Notes: generated by a model not told the origin, from the letters alone. A stretch of DNA of 14,515 nt from CAYRGC01 sp964423795 (GCA_964423795.1 CAYRGC010000025.1:1-14515), one strand, 5' to 3'. Shown: positions 6,389 to 13,272, counted from the first letter of the stretch. Made by a program: numbers and translations.

Positions 6389-6966
6389 GGGTAGAGGCGG
6401 TGTTCCTCGGGGGCGGGAGCGGGCGGCGGCGGAGGCGGGGGCGGAGCCGGGACGATCGTTTCCTTCTCCGGCGGCCGTTCGGCGTCCTCCGGGTGGTGGA
6501 ACATCTCCTGGGAGCGTGCCTTGCGTTGCTCGACGTATCGGACGATGGCCTCGAAGAGCGCCACCAGGCAGCCGACGAGGCAGACGTAGACACCATAGCG
6601 CACTTCCATGCGGGTGAACTCGAGCGTCACCTTCGTGAGCACCGAGAGGCACGCGAGGACGAGGACGGTCGCCTGCGACGTGAGGCAGAGGCGCGTGAAC
6701 TCGCGGTACCGCTTTTTGAGGAGCGGCTTTCCCGTCGCGAGCGGCAGGAGTCCGATCAATAGCAGCGTCCCCTGCAAAAGCAGGATCGTGATGCCGAGAA
6801 AGGACGTGAAAAATCCGAGGCCCCGGTACGAGACGCTTTCCCCGCCCGGCCAGTCGCCGCCGATCCACGGGAGAAAGAGGCCGACGATCGCGATCAGCGA
6901 TCCCGCCGTGAGGATGCGTTCCTCCAGCTCGATCGAGAGCAGCGTTTTGACGACGCGGTTGGTCAC
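6385..6966 (-). CDS. Four-helix membrane protein with proline-rich C-terminal tail, 193 aa
   Basis: I do not recognise this protein. Four hydrophobic segments lie at about residues 18-36, 50-75, 90-110 and 120-142. A charged linker (RYVEQRKARSQEMFHHPEDAERPPEKE) and a Pro-rich tail with eight consecutive prolines follow. Basic residues after the second segment (KPLLKKRYREF) and at the start of the linker suggest these face the cytoplasm, so the tail is probably cytoplasmic. The GTG at 6966 is preferred over an upstream in-frame TTG (7005) because TATCAT ends exactly 6 nt before it. The TTG would add 13 residues that overlap the promoter itself. It forms an ATGA-coupled pair with the following charged protein and is divergent from a glycosyltransferase. 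Confidence 0.75.
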   Translation of the reverse strand: MTNRVVKTLLSIELEERILTAGSLIAIVGLFLPWIGGDWPGGESVSYRGLGFFTSFLGITILLLQGTLLLIGLLPLATGKPLLKKRYREFTRLCLTSQATVLVLACLSVLTKVTLEFTRMEVRYGVYVCLVGCLVALFEAIVRYVEQRKARSQEMFHHPEDAERPPEKETIVPAPPPPPPPPAPAPEEHRLYP

Positions 6967-6972
6967 GGCTCG

Positions 6973-6978
6973 ATGATA
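6973..6978 (-). promoter_or_regulatory. -10 element of the membrane-protein operon, leaderless GTG
   Basis: TATCAT (minus strand, extended by TGTGC upstream) ends 6 nt before GTG at 6966-6964. It lies in a 69-nt divergent region shared with the glycosyltransferase at 7036. No clear -35 at 17 bp. Confidence 0.55.
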
Positions 6979-7023
6979 GCACAGATCGGCGCGCCGGGGC
7001 TTCAATCTTCCCCTTCTCTGCGT

Positions 7024-7029
7024 CAGAAT
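7024..7029 (+). promoter_or_regulatory. -10 element of glycosyltransferase 7036
   Basis: CAGAAT ends exactly 6 nt before the GTG at 7036. It departs from the TA start of most hexamers here, but spacing is identical. A weak -35 (TTCAAT, 7001-7006) lies 17 bp upstream. Confidence 0.45.
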
Positions 7030-7035
7030 CCTCCG

Positions 7036-8079
7036 GTGAAGATCGTGATCGACGTCCGCGAGGCGTTCCGCCCGCGGGTCACCGGCAAGGGGCGCTGGAC
7101 GCTCGGGTTCCTCCGCGAGCTCGCCGGGCGCGACGTCGAGATCCTCGCCGTGAGCGACGAATCAGTCGATGCCGGCGTGCCGCTCACGGTGATCGACGGG
7201 AAAGGGCTGCGTTGGCATCGGGCGGTCGCGCGCTGGCTTTCGACCGAACGCCCCGGCGATCTGTACGTCAGTCCCACGAGTTACGTCGTGCCGTTTTTGC
7301 TCCGCGGGCGCTTCCCGTGCGCGCCCGTCGTGCACGACCTCATCGCGTTCCGCGGAGAACCCCACGACCGCAGGGCAACGCTCATCGAGCGATTCACGCT
7401 CGGCCGCTCGGCGCGGAGCGCCGCCGCCGTGTTCACGGTGAGCGAATCGACCAGGCGCGATCTCCTCGCGCGGTATCCGCGCCTCGAGGGCGGCCGCGTG
7501 CGCACGATCTATGCCGGGCCGATGGACCCGCAACCCGCCGGCAACCGCTCCGACGGTCGGACGATCCTCTGCGTCGGCACGCTTTCCCCCCGCAAGAACC
7601 AGGAGCGCCTGCTCCGCGCCTACGCGTCGCTGCCGGCGGATCTCCGCGAGCGTTACCGGCTCGTGCTCGGCGGCGGACGCGGGTGGCATGATGCCCCCGT
7701 CGTCGCGCTCGCGGGCGCGGTGCCGGGCGCCAGCTGGATCGGCTACGTGGATGACGCCGCGTACGAGGAGCTTCTCGGGACGTGCGCGGTCTTCGCGCTC
7801 CCCTCCCTCTACGAGGGTTTCGGCCTCCAGGTTCTCGACGCCCTCCAGCGCGGCGTTCCCGTGCTCACGAGCGACCGCGGGAGCCTGTCCGAGGTCGCGG
7901 GCGACGCCGCTGTCACGGTGGACCCGGAGCGGGTATCTTCCATCGCCGCGGGCCTGCAGCGGCTGCTGACGGACGACGCGCTCGCCGCGGATCTCCGCCG
8001 CCGCGGTCCCGTGCAGGCGTCCGCTTTCTCCTGGAAGCGGACGGTCGATCTTTTCCTGGAAACTGTACAAAAAATGTGA
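7036..8079 (+). CDS. Glycosyltransferase, GT4 type (GT-B fold), 347 aa
   Basis: This is a retaining glycosyltransferase of the GT1/GT4 superfamily. It probably adds a sugar from a nucleotide donor to a cell-envelope or exopolysaccharide acceptor; donor and acceptor cannot be read from sequence. The N-terminal half (KIVIDVREAFRPRVTGKGRW, VHDLIAF, VSESTRRDLLARYP) is the acceptor domain. The C-terminal half begins at ILCVGTLSPRKNQERLLRAY and holds the donor-site signature YEGFGLQVLDAL (259-270) and VPVLTSDRGSLSEVAGDAA. In the usual E-x7-E motif the second Glu is replaced by Asp (E260, D268). No membrane helix is seen. The GTG start gives the expected KIVIDVR beginning, and a -10-like hexamer lies 6 nt upstream; longer reading to 6973 would cross the divergent promoters. 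Confidence 0.9.
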   Translation: MKIVIDVREAFRPRVTGKGRWTLGFLRELAGRDVEILAVSDESVDAGVPLTVIDGKGLRWHRAVARWLSTERPGDLYVSPTSYVVPFLLRGRFPCAPVVHDLIAFRGEPHDRRATLIERFTLGRSARSAAAVFTVSESTRRDLLARYPRLEGGRVRTIYAGPMDPQPAGNRSDGRTILCVGTLSPRKNQERLLRAYASLPADLRERYRLVLGGGRGWHDAPVVALAGAVPGASWIGYVDDAAYEELLGTCAVFALPSLYEGFGLQVLDALQRGVPVLTSDRGSLSEVAGDAAVTVDPERVSSIAAGLQRLLTDDALAADLRRRGPVQASAFSWKRTVDLFLETVQKM

Positions 8080-8080
8080 A

Positions 8081-8105
8081 CATGGTTCGTCATGCTCACC
8101 ATGAC
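8081..8105. repeat. Short palindromic element between glycosyltransferase and nadK
   Basis: Two nested inverted repeats share these bases: CATGGT (8081-8086) with ACCATG (8098-8103), and GTCATG (8089-8094) with CATGAC (8100-8105) around a 5-nt loop. No T-tract follows. It lies just after the 7036-8079 stop and 37 nt before nadK. Its form resembles dispersed REP-type palindromes; whether it recurs elsewhere cannot be seen here. Confidence 0.4.
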
Positions 8106-8129
8106 ACTGTGTTTGAGGGTGAATTGCTT

Positions 8130-8135
8130 TACGCT
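8130..8135 (+). promoter_or_regulatory. nadK -10 element, leaderless
   Basis: TACGCT ends 7 nt before the ATG at 8143. No Shine-Dalgarno sequence precedes that ATG. The call is weaker than for gap or fbp because the overlapping GCTATGT could serve instead. Confidence 0.4.
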
Positions 8136-8142
8136 ATGTCCA

Positions 8143-9039
8143 ATGGCATCCATCGCCTACAAACGCGTCGGGCTCACGGTGAAAAGCGATCTCCATCATC
8201 GCGACGAGGTCGCGGCGGAGATAGTGGGCATGCTGCGCGCGTCCGGGGCGGAGGTGCTCATCGACGAGCGTCGTGCCGAGTGTTTCGCGTCGCATCCGGA
8301 AGTGCGGACGTTCACGAAAGCGTGCGACGTCGATCTGCTCCTTGTTATCGGCGGCGACGGCACGATCCTCCGGGCCGTGCGGGAACTCGATTGCTTCTCC
8401 GTGCCGATCCTCTCGGTGAACCGCGGCACCGTCGGCTTCATGGCGGAGATGAACGTGGACGAGGCGGTGTCGCTCCTGCCGAGGTTCCTGGCGGGCGAGG
8501 GCGTGGTCGAGGAGCGCAGCGCGCTCACCGTCACCGCGAAGCGCGGCGAGAAGACGCTCTACGAGGGATTCGTCCTCAACGAGGCCGTGATCGCCCAGGG
8601 CAGCATCGCGCGCTTGATCGACCTCAAGACCAGTATCAACGGCGAAGAGCTCACGGTCTTCCGCGCGGACGGTCTCATCATCGCGACGCCGACCGGTTCC
8701 ACCGCCTACACGCTCGCGGCGGGCGGGCCCATCGTGCACCCGGAGATCGCGGCGAGCATCCTCACGCCGATCAACTCCCACACCTTCAACCAGAAGCCGG
8801 TCGTGATCCCCGGCACGCACCGCGTGCAGGTGGAGGTGCTCAACAAGAAGGGCGGAAAGTTCGGCGCCGCGCAGGTGAGTCTGACGCTCGACGGGCAGAC
8901 GTACGTGGCGCTGGAGCGCAAGGACGTCGTCACCGCCTCCGTGCGCCCGGAGCGCGTGCGTTTCCTGCGCAGAAGCAGCGAGACCTTCTACGGAACCCTG
9001 CGTCAGAAACTCAAGTGGGGCGAGCGGCCGGAGGATTAA
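8143..9039 (+). CDS. nadK: NAD kinase
   Basis: This cytosolic enzyme phosphorylates NAD to NADP and is the only route to NADP in most bacteria. The signature GGDGT is at residues 70-74, followed by LSVNRGTVGFMAEM, the catalytic-region VLNEAVI, and ADGLIIATPTGSTAYTLAAGGPIVHP, which binds NAD and forms the second glycine-rich region. At 298 aa the length is normal. The ATG at 8143 (MASIAYKRVGL) is chosen because the first beta strand begins directly after it and a -10 hexamer precedes it. An upstream in-frame ATG at 8092 lies within the palindromic element and would add 17 residues without family resemblance. The TAA overlaps by two bases the TAA of the convergent gene on the minus strand. Confidence 0.96.
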   Translation: MASIAYKRVGLTVKSDLHHRDEVAAEIVGMLRASGAEVLIDERRAECFASHPEVRTFTKACDVDLLLVIGGDGTILRAVRELDCFSVPILSVNRGTVGFMAEMNVDEAVSLLPRFLAGEGVVEERSALTVTAKRGEKTLYEGFVLNEAVIAQGSIARLIDLKTSINGEELTVFRADGLIIATPTGSTAYTLAAGGPIVHPEIAASILTPINSHTFNQKPVVIPGTHRVQVEVLNKKGGKFGAAQVSLTLDGQTYVALERKDVVTASVRPERVRFLRRSSETFYGTLRQKLKWGERPED

Positions 9040-9464
9040 GCGCCGAGTTCCTCCAGAATCTCGTCGGCGATCCCGGGAAACAGGATTTCCGGATTGTCGT
9101 CCTTCGTCACCTCGATCACGTGTAAGGGGGCGTTGTGTGACAGTATTTTGAGCAGATCGCGTTTTTTCTTGGGCAGGACGGTCATGGAAAAAAGAAGATG
9201 CATGCGTGCCGGCGGCGCGATCAGCAGGTGGCTGATCGCAAGTTCCACTTCCGGCGAAAGGCGGTCGACGAACATCTGATGAAAATCGGCACGTGCTTCC
9301 GTGGACATCGACGGCGGGTTCCACTGCCGCTGTTCATTCCGAAGGAATCCGCCGGTCTTGCTATACAGGATCTCGTTCCACGTATCCGCTTGGTAGATTC
9401 GTAGCAGGTTGCAGTCGGGATCGACCGATGTCTCGAGGAGCGTGAACGCCCGGAACTCTTCCAT
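9036..9464 (-). CDS. Hypothetical protein, 142 aa
   Basis: I do not recognise this protein. It is predicted soluble with mixed alpha/beta content. Notable segments are FRAFTLLETSVDPDCNLLRIYQADTW, WNEILYSKTGGFLRNEQRQWNPPS, VELAISHLLIAPPARMHLLFSMTVLPKKKRDLLKIL and the acidic C-terminus GIADEILEELGA. No signal peptide or membrane helix is visible. It runs tail-to-tail into nadK, with the two stop codons overlapping, and is divergent from the small gene at 9602. Its ATG has a -10-like GAAGAT 6 nt upstream and TTGACC 16 bp further, which supports the start and expression. GC content is lower than in nadK. Confidence 0.7.
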   Translation of the reverse strand: MEEFRAFTLLETSVDPDCNLLRIYQADTWNEILYSKTGGFLRNEQRQWNPPSMSTEARADFHQMFVDRLSPEVELAISHLLIAPPARMHLLFSMTVLPKKKRDLLKILSHNAPLHVIEVTKDDNPEILFPGIADEILEELGA

Positions 9465-9470
9465 CTCGTG

Positions 9471-9498
9471 ATCTTCCCATCGTCGCCATGCGGGTCAA
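9471..9498 (-). promoter_or_regulatory. Promoter of the 9464 gene
   Basis: On the minus strand TTGACC (9498-9493), 16 bp, GAAGAT (9476-9471), 6 nt, then ATG. The -35 is strong (five of six), the -10 weak. The 137-nt region 9465-9601 holds this and the divergent 9602 promoter and nothing else I can see. Confidence 0.5.
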
Positions 9499-9589
9499 GT
9501 TCCGGCGAGCCCGGGATCGATTTCATGGTATTCGTGAGCACAAATGTTCGGCTGTTCCCCCATTTTCGTGATCTTCGTTCCCGTTTACG

Positions 9590-9595
9590 TAGGCT
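9590..9595 (+). promoter_or_regulatory. -10 element of the 9602 gene, leaderless
   Basis: TAGGCT ends exactly 6 nt before the ATG at 9602. No Shine-Dalgarno sequence and no clear -35 are seen. Confidence 0.5.
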
Positions 9596-9601
9596 TCCGG
9601 C

Positions 9602-9883
9602 ATGACGCCGCTTAAGAGCAACTCGTCCATACAGGTTCTGGCTTTCCGCCAGGAGTACGAGGGCTGCGCGTTGCCCGATCTTGTCACCGCGCTGATCAGG
9701 AACAGGAACCGATTCTGCCAGGCCGCGATCCGCGAACTCCTCGCCGAGCGGCGGGCGATGAATCCCGCTGGATGGCAGAGATACGTCGATCAGCTCGGTT
9801 ACCTCTCGAACGACGTGCTCGTCCTGCTCGGTCAGCTGGGCAATCCCTTCGTGGACGAGGTGCTGGCCCCGGCTCTCAATTGA
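9602..9883 (+). CDS. Small hypothetical protein, 93 aa
   Basis: I do not recognise this protein. It is a short, apparently all-helical soluble protein: FRQEYEGCALPDLVTALIRNRNRFCQAAIRELLAERRAM, then WQRYVDQLGYLSNDVLVLLGQLGNPFVDEVLAPAL. Size and basic/hydrophobic helix pattern would suit a small regulator or a protein-binding domain, but no helix-turn-helix or other motif is convincing. The ATG is supported by a TANNNT hexamer 6 nt upstream. It is divergent from the 142-aa gene, and together they form a small pocket of unknown genes between nadK and an AT-rich orphan gene. Confidence 0.6.
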   Translation: MTPLKSNSSIQVLAFRQEYEGCALPDLVTALIRNRNRFCQAAIRELLAERRAMNPAGWQRYVDQLGYLSNDVLVLLGQLGNPFVDEVLAPALN

Positions 9884-9921
9884 CACGGAAAGGAGCGATT
9901 TCCCCGTACGTCTCCGGCGGC

Positions 9922-10029
9922 ATGAGCGACATCTTCTTTTCCCTGCTGACGCTAGGGGGCGACAAGTCACGCGACTACGCGCCTGATGCGATTGAGTTCT
10001 GTTGCGAGGATCTAGGGATCATTGAATAG
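9922..10029 (+). CDS. Possible micro-ORF, 35 aa
   Basis: The frame reads MSDIFFSLLTLGGDKSRDYAPDAIEFCCEDLGIIE and stops at 10027-10029, at the edge of the AT-rich segment. It follows the 93-aa gene by 38 nt. An AAAGGAG (9889-9895) upstream is the best Shine-Dalgarno match in the window, but it is 26 nt from this ATG. It is closer to an in-frame ATT (9898). It may be a real micropeptide, a remnant cut by insertion of the following gene, or chance. Otherwise 9884-10045 shows nothing recognisable. Confidence 0.25.
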   Translation: MSDIFFSLLTLGGDKSRDYAPDAIEFCCEDLGIIE

Positions 10030-10045
10030 AGTGTGGCAATCAAAA

Positions 10046-10074
10046 TTGACTCATTATCAAATTAGTATTATAAA
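10046..10074 (+). promoter_or_regulatory. Strong sigma-70 promoter of the AT-rich orphan gene
   Basis: TTGACT (10046-10051), 17 bp, TATAAA (10069-10074), then 7 nt to the ATG at 10082. This is the closest match to consensus in the window and again leaderless in geometry. Confidence 0.75.
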
Positions 10075-10081
10075 TTTATAT

Positions 10082-11119
10082 ATGAAATCATCAGTTACGA
10101 TCAGCGTGCCAGCCAATTTTCGATGCTCGACTCCCATCGAAATTGTTCGGTCACTGAATAGCAAGCAAGATAAATCATCGCCGCTCACGCGCCTTCTTGA
10201 AGATTTTCACGCACGAACCGGCCATCTTCTGAAACAATCTGATATGGTCGAGCTTGTCGCGGCGAGCGTGAGTGCACACGGTATTTCGAATGAGTTATCA
10301 GAGAAAATCGCCGGACAATTGCCTGACATCACGGCGTTTCTTCAGCATGTCGTAAGCAAGGGCGAATTGACGTTTGGCGACAATGAGCCGCCCGTTGCCC
10401 TTTCGAGCGAAGACATAAATATTTTTGAGATTCCCAAAAGCGCCTCGCAAATCAATATTCGAAAGAACCAGCTTCTACGCGCAATTCATCAGCTGATGAT
10501 TCATTGCGTCGATGCCGTGGCGGACATTCTTCGGCGTGAGATTCCCTCTGCTCCCCCTGTCGCTTGGGACGGTAATCCGCAGACGTTGCGTTCTCTCGTG
10601 ATGTCGCTCACTGTACCTGAATTGCAGAATGCAATAGATCAACTGCCCTCCGTAGAAAAATATAAGATAGTGCAAGGAATGGTGGCCTTAACGAAAGATC
10701 AGTATCGTGGAAAATACGCCAAACAGTATTGGTCAGATGTGTTTGGAGTATCGATTCAGTCGAGTATTCCTCCAATTGCACTCCAAAATTTTCCTCTTTT
10801 TCTTCGACATGTAAAAAAACTGATGAAGATTTCCGATAGGAATGACATGTCGATGGAAGATCTCGCCGCCATCTTCGGAAATGGCACGCTTATTAAAAAA
10901 TGGAAAAAAGTTCCTACGAGTCTGTTGGCGGAGTTTTTATATCGAAAAATTTCGATGGAAGTGAGGATACGATTTTTTAAGGACTTCATGGCATCCCTAG
11001 ATAAGAAGGTGCTTGCCACCAAGTTTGCTCAGCGGGAAAATGTTCTTCGCGCAGTTTGTGCGGAAAGCTATTGTCCTCAGAAGACTCTTGCGCAATTCTT
11101 TGAGATACTGCGAAAGTAA
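10082..11119 (+). CDS. AT-rich orphan protein, 345 aa, probably acquired
   Basis: I do not recognise this protein. It is predicted soluble and mostly helical, with no membrane segment or signal peptide. Visible regions are an N-terminal strand-like stretch (SSVTISVPANFRCSTPIEIV), a Ser/Leu-rich helical part (LTRLLEDFHARTGHLLKQSDMVELVAASV) and a central block (VPELQNAIDQLPSVEKYKIVQGMVAL). The basic C-terminal half reads RHVKKLMKISDR and RIRFFKDFMASLDKKVLATKFAQRENVLRAV. Codon use is strikingly AT-rich (many AAA, ATT, TTT, AAT) against strongly GC-ending neighbours, which suggests horizontal acquisition. The ATG at 10082 is chosen over the codon at 10022 because a near-consensus promoter lies between them. 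It ends 1 nt before the purA stop on the opposite strand. No integrase, repeats or toxin-antitoxin motif is seen beside it. Confidence 0.75.
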   Translation: MKSSVTISVPANFRCSTPIEIVRSLNSKQDKSSPLTRLLEDFHARTGHLLKQSDMVELVAASVSAHGISNELSEKIAGQLPDITAFLQHVVSKGELTFGDNEPPVALSSEDINIFEIPKSASQINIRKNQLLRAIHQLMIHCVDAVADILRREIPSAPPVAWDGNPQTLRSLVMSLTVPELQNAIDQLPSVEKYKIVQGMVALTKDQYRGKYAKQYWSDVFGVSIQSSIPPIALQNFPLFLRHVKKLMKISDRNDMSMEDLAAIFGNGTLIKKWKKVPTSLLAEFLYRKISMEVRIRFFKDFMASLDKKVLATKFAQRENVLRAVCAESYCPQKTLAQFFEILRK

Positions 11120-11120
11120 A

Positions 11121-12371
11121 TCAGCGCAAAATCATCTCCTCCCTTCCCTGTCCCGTGCCGACGAAGCGCACGGGGATGCCCGTCTGCTTCTCGACGAAGG
11201 ACAGCAGGGCCTGCGCCTGCTTCGGGAGCTTCGCGAAGTCCGTGATGCCGAGGGTCGAGGTCTTCCAGCCCGTGAAGGTCTCGTACCGCGCGGTGCCGTC
11301 GGCATTGAGTCCCGTGCCCACGGGAATGTCGCTTTCCTCGTCGAGCACGTCGAGCTTCGTCACGTTCCAGCAATCGAACCCGTTGATGCGCGCGGCGTGC
11401 GCGAGGTCCGGCAGGTGGAGCCAGCCGCAGCGGCGCGGGCGCTTGGTCACGGAGCCGTACTCCCCTCCCCGCTCGCGCAGACGGTCTCCCGTCGCGCCCT
11501 CCACCTCCGTCGGGAAATCGCCCTCGCCGACGCGCGTGCAGTACGCCTTCGCCACGCCGATGCACGACGTGAGCGCCTTCGGCGGAAGGCCGAGACCCTG
11601 GAGCGCGCCGGCCACCGTGGTCTGGCTGCTCGTGACGTAGGGGTAGGTGCCGTGGTCGATGTCGAGGAGCGTCGCCTGCGCGCCTTCCACGAGGACGGTC
11701 TTCTTCTTCCCGAGCAGGTCGGCCATGAACGCGGGCAGATCCGCGATGACGTTCCCCGCGAGCGCCTCCTGGGCCTTGAGGAAGGCCGCGAGCTCGGCTT
11801 CGACGTCGATGTCCACGCCGAACGCTTCGCCCACGTCCGCCTTGCGGTACGCGAGCCACGCCTTCACGGCGTCGGGGTCCTTCGTGAGCGCGTCCGCGCG
11901 CATGCCGCGGCGCAGCATCTTGTCGGCGTAGGCGGGGCCGATGCCGCGCTTGGTCGTGCCGATGCCCTTGCCGAGCGCCTTCGCGCGGGCCTCTTCCATC
12001 GCGCCGTCGACGGCTTTATGGAACTCGAAGACGAGATGGGCGTTGCCGGCAAGCTTGATGCGCGAACGGATCTCGATCCCGGCGTTCTCGAGGAGCTCGA
12101 TCTCCTCGAGGAGCGTCGGCAGATGGATGACCATGCCGCCGCCGAGGATCACGGGCTTGCCCTCGTGCAGCGAGCCCGACGGGAGCAGACGGAAGACGTG
12201 CTTCCTCCCCTTCACGACGATCGTGTGCCCGGCGTTCGCGCCGCCGCACGCACGCGCAATCACGTCGAAACGCTCGGCGAGGATGTCGATCAGCTTCCCC
12301 TTCCCCTCGTCTCCCCACTGGGCGCCGATGACGGCGGTGCAGCGACCGAGGGACGAGAGGGCGTCTTTCAC
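11121..12371 (-). CDS. purA: Adenylosuccinate synthetase
   Basis: This enzyme joins IMP and aspartate with GTP hydrolysis to form adenylosuccinate, the first step from IMP to AMP. The P-loop GAQWGDEGKGK is at residues 16-26, with catalytic D21 and H49 in GGANAGHT matching E. coli D13 and H41 with a constant offset. Later motifs are GTTKRGIGPAYADK (IMP site), EGAQATLLDIDHGTYPYVTSS, KRPRRCGW, KLDVL and the C-terminal FVGTGQGRE. Length is 416 aa, normal or slightly short. The GTG at 12371 is preferred over GTG at 12386 because TACCTT ends exactly 6 nt before it, while the upstream GTG would overlap that hexamer. It lies downstream of prmC on the same strand but with its own promoter in the 52-nt gap. 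Confidence 0.96.
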   Translation of the reverse strand: MKDALSSLGRCTAVIGAQWGDEGKGKLIDILAERFDVIARACGGANAGHTIVVKGRKHVFRLLPSGSLHEGKPVILGGGMVIHLPTLLEEIELLENAGIEIRSRIKLAGNAHLVFEFHKAVDGAMEEARAKALGKGIGTTKRGIGPAYADKMLRRGMRADALTKDPDAVKAWLAYRKADVGEAFGVDIDVEAELAAFLKAQEALAGNVIADLPAFMADLLGKKKTVLVEGAQATLLDIDHGTYPYVTSSQTTVAGALQGLGLPPKALTSCIGVAKAYCTRVGEGDFPTEVEGATGDRLRERGGEYGSVTKRPRRCGWLHLPDLAHAARINGFDCWNVTKLDVLDEESDIPVGTGLNADGTARYETFTGWKTSTLGITDFAKLPKQAQALLSFVEKQTGIPVRFVGTGQGREEMILR

Positions 12372-12377
12372 GAGAGC

Positions 12378-12383
12378 AAGGTA
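12378..12383 (-). promoter_or_regulatory. purA -10 element, leaderless GTG
   Basis: TACCTT on the minus strand ends 6 nt before GTG at 12371-12369. This is the main evidence for the purA start. No convincing -35 or Shine-Dalgarno sequence. Confidence 0.5.
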
Positions 12384-12423
12384 CACGAAGACAGGAAAGA
12401 GGAAAGAGCTTAGGGCTCGGAGC

Positions 12424-13206
12424 CTACTGTTTCGAAAGTTGTCCTTTCATGCACTCGATCGCGTAGCCGCGGCAGAAGGGATGGCTCTGCGCCTGCTCCG
12501 CGATTGCGCGCGCGATCTCTCCGCCGTCCTTGCCGCCGAAGAGCGCCACGTGCGGCTCAAAGTCGATCACGTCTTTCATGAGTGACCGGCCCGCCGGGAT
12601 GTACGGCGGATTGCTGACGACGACGAACGGCTCCGCCAGGTCGCCGACCGGTTCGAGGCAGTCCCCTTCCCGGAACTCGACGCGCGCGCCGAGGACCGTC
12701 GCGTTCTCCCTCGCGAGCGCGAGCGCGTCGCCGGAGACGTCGGTCGCGATCACCCTGAGGTCCGGCCGCTCGAGCGCGAGCGTCACCGCGATGACGCCGC
12801 TTCCGGTGCCGACGTCGACGACCGTCTTCACGTCCGCGAGGTCGCCGAGGCGCTTCGTCGTCGCGACGACGTCGGTATCAATCTCTTCGATGCGGTCTTT
12901 CCCTTTCCGCAGGAAATCCAGAACGATCCGGACCAACTCCTCGGTGGACCCGCGCGGCACGAGCGCCCGCGCGTCCGCCTTGAAGAACCGCCCATAGAAC
13001 TCCTGTCGGCCGGTGATGTGCTGGATCGGTTCGCTCCTGCGCCGCCGCTCCACCGCCGCCGCATAGCGGGAGTAGGCATCGGGAGGAAGAACGTCCCTGT
13101 CGTGTGCCAAGAGCCATGCGCGCGGCTTTCCGAGCGCCCAGGACAGCAGGATCTCCGTCTCGTGGCGGGGCAGGTTCTGGCCGGTGAGTGCATCGGAGAC
13201 GCGGAT
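12424..13206 (-). CDS. prmC: Release-factor glutamine methyltransferase PrmC, apparent ATC start
   Basis: PrmC (HemK) methylates the Gln of the GGQ motif in peptide-chain release factors using S-adenosylmethionine. The N-terminal helical domain reads IRVSDALTGQNLPRHETEILLSWALGKPRAWLLAHD, typical of the family. EPIQHITGRQEFYG, the AdoMet motif DVGTGSG (about 131-137) and the catalytic NPPY (199-202) follow. A charged insertion (RKGKDRIEEIDTDVVATTKRLGD) lies before the AdoMet motif, and the usual PRPETE reads PRGSTE. The first standard start in frame is TTG at 13110, which would remove 32 conserved N-terminal residues. Upstream the frame stays open to TAA at 13251-13249 without ATG, GTG or TTG. 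ATC at 13206 is 6 nt after a -10-like CATCAT and gives the expected N-terminus. A sequencing error hiding a normal start remains possible. Confidence 0.85.
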   Translation of the reverse strand: MRVSDALTGQNLPRHETEILLSWALGKPRAWLLAHDRDVLPPDAYSRYAAAVERRRRSEPIQHITGRQEFYGRFFKADARALVPRGSTEELVRIVLDFLRKGKDRIEEIDTDVVATTKRLGDLADVKTVVDVGTGSGVIAVTLALERPDLRVIATDVSGDALALARENATVLGARVEFREGDCLEPVGDLAEPFVVVSNPPYIPAGRSLMKDVIDFEPHVALFGGKDGGEIARAIAEQAQSHPFCRGYAIECMKGQLSKQ

Positions 13207-13212
13207 GCGGTT

Positions 13213-13218
13213 ATGATG
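13213..13218 (-). promoter_or_regulatory. prmC extended -10 element
   Basis: CATCAT on the minus strand, preceded by TGG (extended -10), ends 6 nt before the ATC at 13206-13204. The spacing is the same as at the clear leaderless promoters; the hexamer itself is weak. Confidence 0.35.
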
Positions 13219-13272
13219 CCAGGAACGAGCGAAGTTCTGCGAGGTTCCTTATCGATCAAAGACTCCTCACTT

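Noticed and set aside
11013..12413. Long plus-strand open frame (466 codons) opposite purA
   Set aside because: Low-complexity Arg/Ala/Glu translation typical of a shadow; purA motifs on the other strand are complete.
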